The position numbers and the translations under genes were made by a program. A stretch of 64,000 nt of DNA, from positions 1-64,000 of the forward strand of contig NZ_JABAGQ010000017.1 in assembly GCF_012844225.1 (NCBI RefSeq), read 5' to 3'. Shown here one piece after another: positions 53,985 to 63,047 of the stretch. The stretch's first letter is position 1; each line of letters opens with the position of its first letter. Origin of the DNA: Rhodococcus sp. 105337 (GTDB lineage Bacteria; Actinomycetota; Actinomycetes; Mycobacteriales; Mycobacteriaceae). Under the pieces are notes generated by a model, which was not told where the DNA came from, made no database searches, and saw only the letters and a program-made list of their open reading frames with translations.

Positions 53985-54989
53985 ATGTCCGTCCCCATCG
54001 TCGAGCTCGCCCCCGGGCTGAACGTCAGTGCTCAGGGCTACGGCGCGATGTCGGTTTCCCCCGCATACGGACCGATCGATCCCGACGAGGCCCTCGCCAC
54101 GCTGCACCATGCGGTGGACCTGGGAGTGACCTTCGTCGACACGGCGAACGTGTACGGCAACGGCACCAGTGAAACCGTGGTCGGGAAGCTGCTTCAATCT
54201 CGCCGCGACGAGGTGCAGATCGCGACGAAGTTCGGTCTGGTCGGTGCCATCGGTTCTGCCGGGACCGGCAACCGCCGCATCGACGGCCGTCCCGAATACG
54301 CGAAGCAGGCGATCGACGAATCACTCGCTCGGCTCGGGGTGGACAGCGTGGATCTGTATTACCTGCACCGTGTCGATCCGGAGGTGCCCATCGAGGAGAC
54401 CGTCGGTGCGCTCGCCGAACTCGTGCTGGCCGGCAAGGTCCGCCACATCGGATTGTCCGAGGCAACCGGCGACGAGATCCGTCGCGCACACGCCGTCCAC
54501 CCGATCGCAGCGGTGCAGTCCGAATGGAGCCTCGTGTCGCGAGATGTCGAACGACATGTGGTGCCGACGGCCGCCGAACTGGGCATCGGGTTCGTGCCGT
54601 ACTCACCCGTGAGCAGGGGCCTGCTCACCGATTCGTTCGACCCGGAGCAGCTCGGGGAGGGAGATCTGCGGCGCAGATTCCCGCGATTCGCGTCCGGTGC
54701 CCTCCCAGGCAACCTCACTGTGCGAGACGAGGTCCGGGCGGTCGCCGACGAAGCCGGAGTGACGGTCGCGCAGGTCGCGCTGGCGTGGCTGGACGCGAAA
54801 GGCCGCGAGTTCGGTCTCCCGTCGGTGTCGATTCCCGGCACCCGGTACGCCGCGCGGGTCGCCGAGAACGTGGGCGCGCTCGACGTGACGCTGACACCGG
54901 ACCAGATCGCGCGACTCGATCTGCTCGCCGACAAGGTCGCCGGACCGCGGTCCGCAGACCCACAGTGGGTGTCGCTCGGTCGCGAGTAG
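53985..54989 (+). CDS. Aldo/keto reductase
   Basis: A 334-residue AKR from ATG53985 (GAGGAG upstream). The catalytic tetrad is visible: Asp and Tyr in FVDTANVYGNG, Lys in IATKFGLVG, His in LYYLHRVDP. NADPH-binding features appear in SVSIPGTRYAARVAENVGAL. The AMSVSPAYGP pattern is that of the YdbC/AKR13-like general stress group, which reduces a range of aldehydes and ketones. It is divergent from the DinB-like gene (130 nt) and 40 nt before an MFS gene. Natural substrate unknown. Confidence 0.88.
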   Translation: MSVPIVELAPGLNVSAQGYGAMSVSPAYGPIDPDEALATLHHAVDLGVTFVDTANVYGNGTSETVVGKLLQSRRDEVQIATKFGLVGAIGSAGTGNRRIDGRPEYAKQAIDESLARLGVDSVDLYYLHRVDPEVPIEETVGALAELVLAGKVRHIGLSEATGDEIRRAHAVHPIAAVQSEWSLVSRDVERHVVPTAAELGIGFVPYSPVSRGLLTDSFDPEQLGEGDLRRRFPRFASGALPGNLTVRDEVRAVADEAGVTVAQVALAWLDAKGREFGLPSVSIPGTRYAARVAENVGALDVTLTPDQIARLDLLADKVAGPRSADPQWVSLGRE

Positions 54990-55029
54990 TCGGCGTCGCT
55001 CTCGAGCGTGGGAGTAACGTTCGTCCATC

Positions 55030-56370
55030 ATGAGGGCGTGGCTGGTCTGGAGTGTCGGTGTTTTCGCCTACATCGTGGCGGTTCTGCACCGGACGGCGTT
55101 CGGCGTTTCCGGGCTCGCCGCGACCGAGCGTTTCGAGATCTCCCCGGCGGTGCTCTCGGGGTTCGTCGTCCTTCAGCTCGTCGTGTACGCGGGCATGCAG
55201 ATCCCGGCCGGGGTGCTCCTCGACCGATTCGGTTCGCGCTGGGTCATCGCGATCGGTGCGGCGGTCATGGCGGTGGCTCAGTTGGTGCTCGCCACCACGG
55301 AGTCGTTGCCGATCGCCTATCTCGCCCGGGTGTTCGTCGGCGCGGGTGATGCGCTGACGTTCATCTCGGTTCTCCGGCTGGTGCCGGTATGGTTCGCGCC
55401 GCGACGGGTGCCCCTCGTCTCGCAGCTCACCGGGATTCTCGGCCAGATCGGCCAGGTGCTGTCCGCGGTTCCGTTCGTGCTGGTGCTGACCGGTGTGGGA
55501 TGGACCGCGGCGTACGGCAGCGCGGCGTCGATCGGTGTGTTCGCCTGCATCCTGGTCATCGCCACGGTGCGTGACGCGCCGTACGGAGACGCGCCGGCCA
55601 CGCGGCCGATGGGCCTTCGCGAGTTGGTCGCACAGATCGGTGTGGTGTGGCGCCGCCCGGGCACCAAACTGGGCTTCTTCACCCACATGGGCACCCAGTT
55701 CTCGGTGACGACCTTCGCGTTGATGTGGGGTGTTCCCTATCTGGTCTCCGCGCAGGGGCTGTCGGCGGCTACTGCCGGCACGATGCTGACGGTCTCGGTA
55801 GTTACCGCGATCGCGGCGGGCCCCGTCCTCGGCATCCTGTCCGGCCGCTTTCCTCTCCGCCGCTCCTGGATGGTGCTGGCGATCATGCTGGCGAACGCGA
55901 CGATCTGGACCGTGGTGCTGGCGCTGCCCGGTCCGGCGCCGATCGCGTTGCTCGTGCTTCTCATCGTCGTCATCTCCGTAGGCGGCCCCGGCTCGATGAT
56001 CGGGTTCGACTACGCCCGCACGTTCAATCCCGGCACCGCGCTGGGGACCGCGAACGGCATCGTCAACATCGGAGGGTTCCTCGCCACTCTGCTGGTCGTG
56101 CAGACGATGGGTCTCGTCCTCGAACGGCTCGGTGGGTACACCTTCGACGCGTTCCGTGTCGCGTGGCTTGCGCAGTATCCCGTCTGGGTGGTCGCGATCG
56201 TCGGTGTTCTTGTGACGCGCGGCCGTGCGCGCCGCGAGGCGGGTGTGCATCCGCGCAGCTCATGGCAGGTTCTACGGCAGCGGACCGCGCCGCGTCGCGG
56301 GGAACTGGCAGACTCGGAGGAGAACATCCAGAGGAGGACGAGCAGTGACACCGACGGTGGGCGACCCTGA
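55030..56370 (+). CDS. MFS transporter
   Basis: A 446-residue protein with about 12 hydrophobic helices. It begins at WLVWSVGVFAYIVAVLHRTAFGVSG, a pattern seen in metabolite:proton symporters; motif A-like LLDRFGSRWVIAIG follows helix 2, and SMIGFDYARTFNPGTALGTANGIVNIGGF is in the second half. The substrate is unknown. Its 3' end overlaps the start of the alarmone synthetase (26 nt). A 33-bp stretch of its C-terminal coding region (56114-56146) recurs after the next gene. Confidence 0.85.
   Translation: MRAWLVWSVGVFAYIVAVLHRTAFGVSGLAATERFEISPAVLSGFVVLQLVVYAGMQIPAGVLLDRFGSRWVIAIGAAVMAVAQLVLATTESLPIAYLARVFVGAGDALTFISVLRLVPVWFAPRRVPLVSQLTGILGQIGQVLSAVPFVLVLTGVGWTAAYGSAASIGVFACILVIATVRDAPYGDAPATRPMGLRELVAQIGVVWRRPGTKLGFFTHMGTQFSVTTFALMWGVPYLVSAQGLSAATAGTMLTVSVVTAIAAGPVLGILSGRFPLRRSWMVLAIMLANATIWTVVLALPGPAPIALLVLLIVVISVGGPGSMIGFDYARTFNPGTALGTANGIVNIGGFLATLLVVQTMGLVLERLGGYTFDAFRVAWLAQYPVWVVAIVGVLVTRGRARREAGVHPRSSWQVLRQRTAPRRGELADSEENIQRRTSSDTDGGRP
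56114..56146 (+). repeat. 33-bp direct repeat, copy 1 (inside MFS gene)
   Basis: It encodes LVLERLGGYTF near the MFS C-terminus. It matches 57046-57078 at 30 of 33 positions in the same orientation. Confidence 0.7.
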
Positions 56371-57034
56371 TCCGGGCGCCCCGATTCCGGAACCTCCTAC
56401 GGACGGACAGAGCGCGACGTCGCTCTCACCGCGCGAACTCGCCAGGTTCTTGATGGTGTACAAGTTCGGCATCGACGAGATGATGACCAAGATCAACATC
56501 TTGCGGGACGAATTCACCTACGCCCACGACTACAACCCGATCGAGCACGTCAAGTCGCGACTCAAGACCCCCGAGTCGATTCTCGCGAAGGCCGCCCGCA
56601 AGGGCGTCGAACCCTCGCTGGACGGCATCCGAGCCAACGTCCGCGACATCGCGGGTATCCGCATCTCGTGCAGTTTCACGTCCGACGTGTACCGGATCTC
56701 GGACATGATCACCCGGCAGCGCGACGTACGGGTCGTCGACGTGGTGGACTACATCGCGCACCCGAAGCCGAACGGGTACAGCAGCCTGCACGTGATCGTC
56801 GAGGTCCCGGTGTTCATGTCGGACCGGGTGGAATCCGTTTACGTGGAACTCCAGATCCGCACGGTCGCGATGGACTTCTGGGCCAGCCTCGAGCACAAGA
56901 TCTATTACAAACACGATCGTGCCGTGCCGAGCGATCTGCGCGAAGAACTACGGCTCGCCGCCGAAACGGCCCGTGCACTCGATGTACGGATGGAAGCGCT
57001 GCACGAGCGGGTACACGGCCGGTTCGACGACTGA
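56345..57034 (+). CDS. Small alarmone synthetase (RelA/SpoT-like GTP pyrophosphokinase)
   Basis: A 229-residue protein from GTG56345 (AGGAGG upstream). It contains only the synthetase domain: KSRLKTPESILAKA (ATP-binding), NVRDIAGIRISC, HPKPNGYSSLHVIVEV (GTP pocket) and VELQIRTVAMDFWASLEHKIYYK. There is no hydrolase, TGS or ACT domain, so it makes (p)ppGpp or pGpp as a short SAS enzyme. It overlaps the MFS gene, so both are co-transcribed. About 45 N-terminal residues are a Pro/Gly-rich extension. Confidence 0.92.
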   Translation: MTPTVGDPDPGAPIPEPPTDGQSATSLSPRELARFLMVYKFGIDEMMTKINILRDEFTYAHDYNPIEHVKSRLKTPESILAKAARKGVEPSLDGIRANVRDIAGIRISCSFTSDVYRISDMITRQRDVRVVDVVDYIAHPKPNGYSSLHVIVEVPVFMSDRVESVYVELQIRTVAMDFWASLEHKIYYKHDRAVPSDLREELRLAAETARALDVRMEALHERVHGRFDD

Positions 57035-57045
57035 CGCTATCGGGT

Positions 57046-57078
57046 TCGTCCTCGAACGGCTCGGCGGGTGCGCCTTCG
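57046..57078 (+). repeat. 33-bp direct repeat, copy 2 (after the alarmone synthetase)
   Basis: It reads GFVLERLGGCAF in one frame, an echo of the MFS C-terminus. No gene continues from it. Together with copy 1 it brackets the SAS gene. Confidence 0.65.
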
Positions 57079-57265
57079 TGTCTTGTCAAGTAGGAGCACG
57101 TAATTCGCGGGGTCGCGGTGAGGCTTGTGGCTCAGGCACATGGGGGTTGCACACGTACCCGTCCACCCGGGGTCCGCTGATCGATCAGGAATCGAGAAGC
57201 CGCCGCCCACGGTGAGGACCTAATCTGGGAAACGCCGCACGTGACCGACACCGGGGAGGGACGCC

Positions 57266-57733
57266 ATGACCACGAAAGCGACTGCGGACGAGAGCTTTTC
57301 TGTGCAAGAGCGTGCTGCCATGAAGGAACGTGCAGCAGAAATCAGGGCCGAGAACAAGCGCGCCAAGAGCGCCGAGAAGGCCGCTGCGGACGAGGCGGAC
57401 GTGCTGGAGAAGATCGCCCGGATGCCGGACGGCGACCGTGAGATGGCGGAACGCGTCCACGCGATCGTCACAACCGTCGCTCCGGAGCTGGCCCCGAAGC
57501 TCTACTACGGACAGCCCGGGTACGCCCGCGGCGGCAAAGTGCTCTGCTTCTTCCGTAGCGGACAGATGGACAAGGAGCGCTACTCGACGTTCGGGTTCAG
57601 CGTTCAGGCCGAACTGGACTCCGACGACGGATTCTGGCCCACCGCGTACGCGCTACAGGAGCCGTCCGAGGACGCATGGGAACGCCTCGGCGAACTCGTC
57701 CGCCGGGCTGTCGGCGCACCCGGCAGCGACTGA
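57266..57733 (+). CDS. DUF1801-like small protein with N-terminal charged helix
   Basis: A 155-residue protein from ATG57266 (GGAGGG upstream). The first ~45 residues form an Ala/Lys/Glu-rich helix (RAAMKERAAEIRAENKRAKSAEKAAADEA), followed by the domain ARMPDGDREMAERVHAIVTTVAPELAPKLYYGQPGYARGGKVLCFF, typical of DUF1801 proteins (frataxin-like fold, iron-chaperone or conserved cytosolic role). No operon partner on its strand; 231 nt of non-coding DNA precede it. Function unproven. Confidence 0.78.
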   Translation: MTTKATADESFSVQERAAMKERAAEIRAENKRAKSAEKAAADEADVLEKIARMPDGDREMAERVHAIVTTVAPELAPKLYYGQPGYARGGKVLCFFRSGQMDKERYSTFGFSVQAELDSDDGFWPTAYALQEPSEDAWERLGELVRRAVGAPGSD

Positions 57734-57769
57734 CTCTCGGGTCACCGGCTCTCGGGCGACCGGCGCGGT

Positions 57770-60277
57770 TCAGTCCTTTTCGGAATCGTCGGACGTAGCG
57801 TCCTTTCCGCCGCCGCCCGCAGTCACGGTGGCTTCCTCCGTCACCTCGCCGTTCCCGCCGACCGTCTCGATGACGAGGGCGTTCTCTCCAGCGTCGACGC
57901 GTACCGTGTCTCCGCTGGACAGCGTGCCCGCAAGCAGCAGATTCGAGAGTTTGTTGTCGAGTTCCTTCTGAATCGTGCGACGCAACGGACGCGCTCCGAA
58001 CTCCGGCGCGAACCCCGTGTCGACCAGCCAGTCCACCGCGCTGTCGGTGATCTCGAACTCGACGTTCTGTGCCCGCAGCAACCGTTTGGTTCCGCCGAGC
58101 ATCAATCCGACGATCTGGTGCAGTTGTTCCTTCGCGAGTCGATGGAACACCACGGTCTCGTCGATCCGGTTGAGGAACTCCGGCCGGAAATGCGCGTGCA
58201 GGCGTTCCATCAACCGCGGTGTGAGGGACTCGATGTCGTCACCGGAGTGGGCCAGGATCATGTCCGACCCGATATTGCTCGTGAGGATGACGATCGTGTT
58301 CTTGAAATCCACCGTGCGGCCCTGGGCATCGGTGACGCGCCCGTCGTCGAGCAGTTGCAGCAGCACGTTGAACACGTCCGGGTGCGCCTTTTCGATCTCG
58401 TCGAACAGGATCACCGAATACGGCTGACGACGAACCTTGTCGGTCAACTGCCCGGCCTCTTCGTACCCGACGTAACCGGGAGGAGCACCCACCAGTCGCG
58501 ACACCGTGTGCTTCTCCTGGAACTCGCTCATGTCGAATCGGATCATCCGGTCTTCGTCACCGAACACCGCTTCTGCCAGTGCTTTTGCCAGTTCTGTCTT
58601 GCCGACACCGGTGGGCCCGAGGAACAGGAACGACCCGATCGGCCGATTCGGGTCGGCGAGTCCGGCACGTGCCCGGCGAACACCTTCGGCAACTGCGGTG
58701 ACCGCTTGCTCCTGGCCGATCACCCGCGCGTGGAGCACGTCCTCGAGGTCCAGGAGCCGCTGCCGTTCCTCCGCCGTCAACTCGGACACGGGAATACCGG
58801 TCTGCCGGGAGATCACCTCGGCGATGTCGAGCACTTCGACCTGCGGGGTGGACTCGGTTTCTCCGACTCCGGTGCGCTCTTCCAGCGCGGTGATCGCCTT
58901 CTTCAGTTCCCCCGCCTTCGCATAGTCTTCGGCAGCGACGGCGGAGTCCTTCTCGCGTTCGAGGCGTGCCAGTTCCTCCTCGTGGGAACGGGTGTCCGCG
59001 TCGGGAGTCTTCGTACGCAAGCGGACTCGCGCGCCGGCCTGGTCGATCAGGTCGATCGCCTTGTCCGGCATGAACCGGTCGGTGATGTACCGGTCGGACA
59101 GTTCGGCCGCGGCGATCAGCGCCTCATCGGTGTAGTGGACCTGGTGGTGCTCCTCGTAGACGTCGGCGAGTCCGCGCAGGATTTCGATGGTGTCGTCGAC
59201 CGATGGTTCGACCACCATGACCGGCTGGAACCTGCGTTCGAGCGCAGCATCCTTCTCGATGTACCGGCGATACTCGTCGATCGTGGTCGCGCCCACCGCG
59301 TGCAGTTCCCCGCGCGCGAGGGCGGGCTTGAGCAGGTTCCCGGCGTCCATCGATCCCTCACCGCCGCTGCCTGCGCCGACGATGGTGTGCAACTCGTCGA
59401 TGAACAGCACCAATTCGTCGGAGTGGTCGCGCACCTCGTCGAGAATCTTCGTCAGTCGTTCCTCGAATTCGCCGCGGTATTTACTGCCCGCGACCAGCGA
59501 CCCCACGTCGAGCGCGACGACTCGCCGGTCGGCGAGTGTGGAGGGCACATCTCCGTTGACGATGCGCTGGGCCAGGCCCTCGACGATCGCGGTTTTGCCC
59601 ACGCCGGGATCCCCGATGAGCACGGGATTGTTCTTCCTGCGACGGGAGAGGATCTCCACTGTCTGCGCGATTTCGTCGGCGCGGCCCACCACCGGGTCCA
59701 CATTTCCGGCGCGCGCTTCCGCGGTGAGGTCCCGTCCGTACTGGTCGAGCGTGGGCGTCGTGCTGGATGAGGCGTCGCGACGGCCACCGGTGTCGAGTTT
59801 CGCGCCGGCGAGCGCATGTGCGGCAGCGTTCTCGCTGTTCTCCGCGATCCCGTACAGGATGTGTTCGGGCCCGATGTAGCTTGTGCCCGATTGTCCTGCC
59901 TGCTGCTGGGCGACACGGAATACGCGCTTCGCCGCCGGACTCAACACCGGCGGCTCGCCTTCGCCCTCACTCTCACTCTTGCCCGCGAGCGAACGCATCT
60001 GCTCGGCGACGGCGTCGGGATCGAGTCCCAGGCTGCTGATCACGCCGCGGGTCGGGTCGTTGAGGGTGGCGGCATACAGCAGGTGTTCGGGAGTCAGTTC
60101 CGAATTACCCCATTCTGATGCGGCATTTCGGGCATCCGCGACAAGTCTCTTGGCGTCGTCGTTGAGCAGTCGGCTCAGATCGACGCGCTGGACCGGTGGT
60201 TGGCGCATTCCACCGGGGCCGAAGAATCGGTCGAAGATGTCTTCGAACGGATCACGCGAAATCCAGCTGTCGGTCAT
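57770..60277 (-). CDS. Clp/Hsp100 AAA+ ATPase (ClpC/ClpL-like, lacks ClpP loop)
   Basis: An 835-residue double AAA+ ATPase from ATG60277 (GGAGGA upstream). Order: an unusual ~40-residue N-terminal tail ([16 protein letters not shown]), a Clp N-domain ([25 protein letters not shown]), D1 with Walker [14 protein letters not shown] and Walker B LFIDELHT, a short UVR-type M domain ([17 protein letters not shown]), and D2 with [14 protein letters not shown] and [11 protein letters not shown]. After TSNIGSDMI there is no GF-type ClpP-binding tripeptide loop. It thus may be a disaggregase rather than a protease partner. It stands alone. Confidence 0.88.
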   Translation of the reverse strand: MTDSWISRDPFEDIFDRFFGPGGMRQPPVQRVDLSRLLNDDAKRLVADARNAASEWGNSELTPEHLLYAATLNDPTRGVISSLGLDPDAVAEQMRSLAGKSESEGEGEPPVLSPAAKRVFRVAQQQAGQSGTSYIGPEHILYGIAENSENAAAHALAGAKLDTGGRRDASSSTTPTLDQYGRDLTAEARAGNVDPVVGRADEIAQTVEILSRRRKNNPVLIGDPGVGKTAIVEGLAQRIVNGDVPSTLADRRVVALDVGSLVAGSKYRGEFEERLTKILDEVRDHSDELVLFIDELHTIVGAGSGGEGSMDAGNLLKPALARGELHAVGATTIDEYRRYIEKDAALERRFQPVMVVEPSVDDTIEILRGLADVYEEHHQVHYTDEALIAAAELSDRYITDRFMPDKAIDLIDQAGARVRLRTKTPDADTRSHEEELARLEREKDSAVAAEDYAKAGELKKAITALEERTGVGETESTPQVEVLDIAEVISRQTGIPVSELTAEERQRLLDLEDVLHARVIGQEQAVTAVAEGVRRARAGLADPNRPIGSFLFLGPTGVGKTELAKALAEAVFGDEDRMIRFDMSEFQEKHTVSRLVGAPPGYVGYEEAGQLTDKVRRQPYSVILFDEIEKAHPDVFNVLLQLLDDGRVTDAQGRTVDFKNTIVILTSNIGSDMILAHSGDDIESLTPRLMERLHAHFRPEFLNRIDETVVFHRLAKEQLHQIVGLMLGGTKRLLRAQNVEFEITDSAVDWLVDTGFAPEFGARPLRRTIQKELDNKLSNLLLAGTLSSGDTVRVDAGENALVIETVGGNGEVTEEATVTAGGGGKDATSDDSEKD

Positions 60278-60545
60278 AGTCTCCTCCGAGACGGAGAGGA
60301 TGTAACGCTATCCGGCACTCACCCAAAGCATTTCGTACCAGTCGCCTCCGGCGACGGCCTCGCTCGGTGATTCGGTGTCGGCTGCCGACATTGATCGTAT
60401 ACCGCTCCCGGTGTCCCCCGCGGCGGGTTGTGCGAGTTCCTCCGGAGGGGTAGCAGGCGTTATGTGGTCGTCCGCCCGCGTGCGCTGAACGTCCGGTGCC
60501 GACGACGCGGACGCGCTACGGTCCCTCATCGGCTATGGCCGTCGA
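60278..60545. other. Intergenic region upstream of the Clp ATPase
   Basis: 268 nt between the Clp ATPase start and the end of the LpqN-like gene on the same strand. It holds the ATPase's ribosome site (GGAGGA) and presumably a promoter. I found no HAIR (HspR) or CIRCE element. A 73-codon frame at 60308-60529 exists on the minus strand but shows no coding features. Confidence 0.45.
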
Positions 60546-61088
60546 CTATTCCGGAATCGGACCGATCCCGAGACCCGCGTGGATGGTCTCCGCGCTCTCG
60601 GTCAGAGATGGAGGAGCATCGGCGCGCGTAGTCACCGTCAGTTGCGTCAGGAAGCGATCGTACTCGTGGTCGACTACGACGTAGCGCGTCGCTGCTCCGA
60701 ACCGGATATCACCGGCTCGGTAGTATCCTCGAATCAACGTGGAGCGAAATATTCCGAAGTTGACAGTGCTGTAGTAGGTTTCGTACCACTCGGGCAGGCT
60801 GACCGCTTCGTTGCCCGCGACCTCCAGCAACTCGTCCGTCGACCGCGACTTCGACAGCCTGCCGTGGAGAAGTACCGCATTGGGCGCCCACCTGTTCTCG
60901 GTGTGCTCGGGAGCGATGAGGACCGTGTGGGCGTGGGGGAAGACTTCGGTGGGTACCGAAACCCAACCCTGCGGTACGGGGATCTCTACCAACGGATGCC
61001 GTGATTCGTCCCGCCTGCACGGGATGATCTCGACCTCGTGGGAGTCGAGGTACTCCGGAAGTGTTGTCGGAAGCCGACGATCGATCAT
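60546..61088 (-). CDS. LpqN/LpqT-like protein without a signal peptide
   Basis: A 180-residue protein from ATG61088 (AGAAGG upstream). It follows the LpqN/LpqT pattern: TLPEYLDSHEVEIIPC, IPVPQGWVSVP, FPHAHTVLIAP, PNAVLLHGRLS, then LPEWYETYYSTVNFG and a C-terminal VVDHEYDRFLTQLTVTTRA. It has neither lipobox nor signal, so it should be cytosolic. In mycobacteria LpqN proteins interact with envelope or secreted proteins; here it ends a four-gene operon with type VII secretion-like substrates, so it may be a chaperone or immunity partner. Confidence 0.75.
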   Translation of the reverse strand: MIDRRLPTTLPEYLDSHEVEIIPCRRDESRHPLVEIPVPQGWVSVPTEVFPHAHTVLIAPEHTENRWAPNAVLLHGRLSKSRSTDELLEVAGNEAVSLPEWYETYYSTVNFGIFRSTLIRGYYRAGDIRFGAATRYVVVDHEYDRFLTQLTVTTRADAPPSLTESAETIHAGLGIGPIPE

Positions 61089-62032
61089 CGAATTGCCTTC
61101 TTTGCGCGCGCCGCACGGAATCGTTCCCGCAACGGGGGAGGACACAAGAGGTCGATTGCGTCGGATTCCACGAGACGTTCACGACAAGCCGGATCTTCTG
61201 CCAATTTTTCCAGGAGAGCGAAAAGGGTGTTCGGCTCCACGACGAGTTGGTGGGCCATAACCGCAAGTCGATGTTCGGAATCGTGTCGTGTCCTGGAGTC
61301 GGACGGAAGAGGCTCGGCCGTATGGAGATCGATCACCGGGTGGGCCGTCGTTCCGCCCCGGACTCCGAGATCGCCCGCTCCGATGCGGGTGATGCTTCCC
61401 CAAGGGACGAAGGTATCGAGGACCTGCTTTTTCAAGAAGATTCGCCGGCAGACGTGTCGCCGCACACCCCCTCGATAGATGTACAGGGTCGTGTCGAAGC
61501 GGACGCACGCGATCAGGACCGCAATTGTGCCCAGGACGGCTGCACATAACGACACGAAGAGAGCGCCTTCGCGATTGTCTCGCCCGAACGGCAAAAGGGT
61601 TTCGCCGAGCCCGATATGCCAGGCGAACGCTGCTGTACCGCCGTATGCGGTCAAGCCCAACATCGCCACGACGGTAGTGAATACAGCGGTTCTTCCGGTC
61701 AGGATGCTGATACCCGCACCGTGGGTGGGATCGTGATGAAGTCCGAGCTTGCGGGATTGTCGAAGATTGCGAAACCCGGCGCTCCGAAACGAGGATATGG
61801 CGATGGTGAACAGGGCGACCGAGCCGCCGGCTCCACCGAGAGCGACCCGAGCATCACCGGTTCGGAAAACATCATGTGCGAAGACGAGACTCACGCATGC
61901 CGCAATAAGCATCGCGAGGGAGAGAACGAGCGATGTGATCCGAAGCGGTTGTGGCCATGGTGCTCGAAGTGGTGCCGGTTCGGGTGCGCTACCCGGTTCA
62001 CCTGGATTTCGATTCTCATTCGGGTTCAACAA
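61085..62032 (-). CDS. Four-helix membrane protein of a type VII-like operon
   Basis: A 315-residue protein from TTG62032 (AAAGAAG upstream). Four hydrophobic segments lie at about 31-52, 66-82, 114-136 and 156-178, then a cytosolic region (YIYRGGVRRHVCRRIFLKKQVLDTFVPWGSITRIG) that could be a PH-like beta domain and a helical tail. It starts 19 nt after the WxG protein and its stop overlaps the LpqN-like start (ATGA). I do not recognise the family. Given its place it may be an immunity or anchoring protein. Confidence 0.65.
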   Translation of the reverse strand: MLNPNENRNPGEPGSAPEPAPLRAPWPQPLRITSLVLSLAMLIAACVSLVFAHDVFRTGDARVALGGAGGSVALFTIAISSFRSAGFRNLRQSRKLGLHHDPTHGAGISILTGRTAVFTTVVAMLGLTAYGGTAAFAWHIGLGETLLPFGRDNREGALFVSLCAAVLGTIAVLIACVRFDTTLYIYRGGVRRHVCRRIFLKKQVLDTFVPWGSITRIGAGDLGVRGGTTAHPVIDLHTAEPLPSDSRTRHDSEHRLAVMAHQLVVEPNTLFALLEKLAEDPACRERLVESDAIDLLCPPPLRERFRAARAKKAIR

Positions 62033-62051
62033 ACACTTCTTTCATGTCAGG

Positions 62052-63047
62052 TCACTTCCACAGCCACTGTGCCGATTTGGATACGAGGTACGAGCCGAAG
62101 GCACCGGCCACGATTCCTGCGGAGAGTCCGACTGCCGTTCCGACTCCGGGTGCCACACCCGTTCCCAGTACAGCTCCCGCTTGTCCGAACGCCCAGGCGC
62201 TCGCGAGGTAGCCTGCTGCGGCGCCGGATCCTTCCGTCACCACCGCCCTCGTCGGATCCATTCCGCCTTCGATGTCGTTGACGATCGCGGGTATGACACC
62301 GAGTACCACGCCGGCAGGACCGAGACCTCGCGCTACCCCGCGGGCGAGGTCGTCCCCGGACGTTGCGGCTGCTGCTCCAAGCCCCACTTTCGTCCCGTCG
62401 GCCATCGAGCCGATTGTGGACGCTGCAGTCGTTGCTGCCCAGTCCGGTGTCCAGGAGAATTCCCCATTTTCCTGCTGCACCACCTTTCCCGGCATCGCGG
62501 CATCCCTGGCGACCTCGAGGGCATTGACCGCGGCATCGATGCGGTCGGTGGTTTCGGCTGCGGCTCGCGATGCCTGGTGGATCGCGTCGGAGATGGTGCG
62601 GGTCAGGTCGGCTGCGCAGCGTTCGACTTGTGATCGAGTGCCGGCGGCTGCTGTCGAGTCGGGCACGAGTATTGCGATCAGTGCTATCTGCTCGGACGGA
62701 TCGACAGTGCCGTCATCGTGGACTGTGAAGCCGGATTGTTCGGCGCTGCTGAGGGTAGCGAGCAAATGCATGCGGGCACCTTCGACGATGCTTGCTCCGG
62801 TGCGGTAGGCCCCGCCGACCTCGAGAAGAGCGCCGGCGATGGCGCTGCCCAGTGAGCGTTCCCGGACTATTCGTTCGGCGGCCGAGCGCGCGGCGTCGCC
62901 GGTCCACCGCTCAGCGAGTACGTCCTGTTCGCTGAGGAGCCCCTTCATACGGTCGTCGAGTCGGTCGACGATTCGGTCGATTCGGTCGGCGGTGATACGT
63001 AGCGCATCGGGATTCCAGGATTGGACGGCGGAGACAGTGAGATTCAT
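62052..63047 (-). CDS. Long WxG-type protein with glycine-rich hydrophobic C-terminus
   Basis: A 331-residue protein from ATG63047. The first ~95 residues look like a WXG100 helical hairpin with WTG at the turn (AERWTGDAARSAAER, Trp~48). Then a second helical region (~130-190), and a C-terminal ~110 residues rich in Gly/Ala: DLARGVARGLGPAGVVLGVIPAIVND, GSGAAAGYLASAWAFG and GTAVGLSAGIVAGAFGSYLVSKSAQWLWK, resembling membrane-inserting glycine zippers. It overlaps the EspC-like gene by ATGA. It may be a secreted effector or toxin; function is inferred. Confidence 0.68.
   Translation of the reverse strand: MNLTVSAVQSWNPDALRITADRIDRIVDRLDDRMKGLLSEQDVLAERWTGDAARSAAERIVRERSLGSAIAGALLEVGGAYRTGASIVEGARMHLLATLSSAEQSGFTVHDDGTVDPSEQIALIAILVPDSTAAAGTRSQVERCAADLTRTISDAIHQASRAAAETTDRIDAAVNALEVARDAAMPGKVVQQENGEFSWTPDWAATTAASTIGSMADGTKVGLGAAAATSGDDLARGVARGLGPAGVVLGVIPAIVNDIEGGMDPTRAVVTEGSGAAAGYLASAWAFGQAGAVLGTGVAPGVGTAVGLSAGIVAGAFGSYLVSKSAQWLWK

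Noticed and set aside
54715-56250. 511-codon minus-strand frame opposite the aldo/keto reductase and MFS genes
   Set aside because: Low-complexity, charged translation typical of antisense of high-GC genes; no family pattern.
60308-60529. 73-codon minus-strand frame between the Clp ATPase and LpqN-like genes
   Set aside because: No ribosome site, no recognisable pattern, and biased disordered composition; treated as intergenic.
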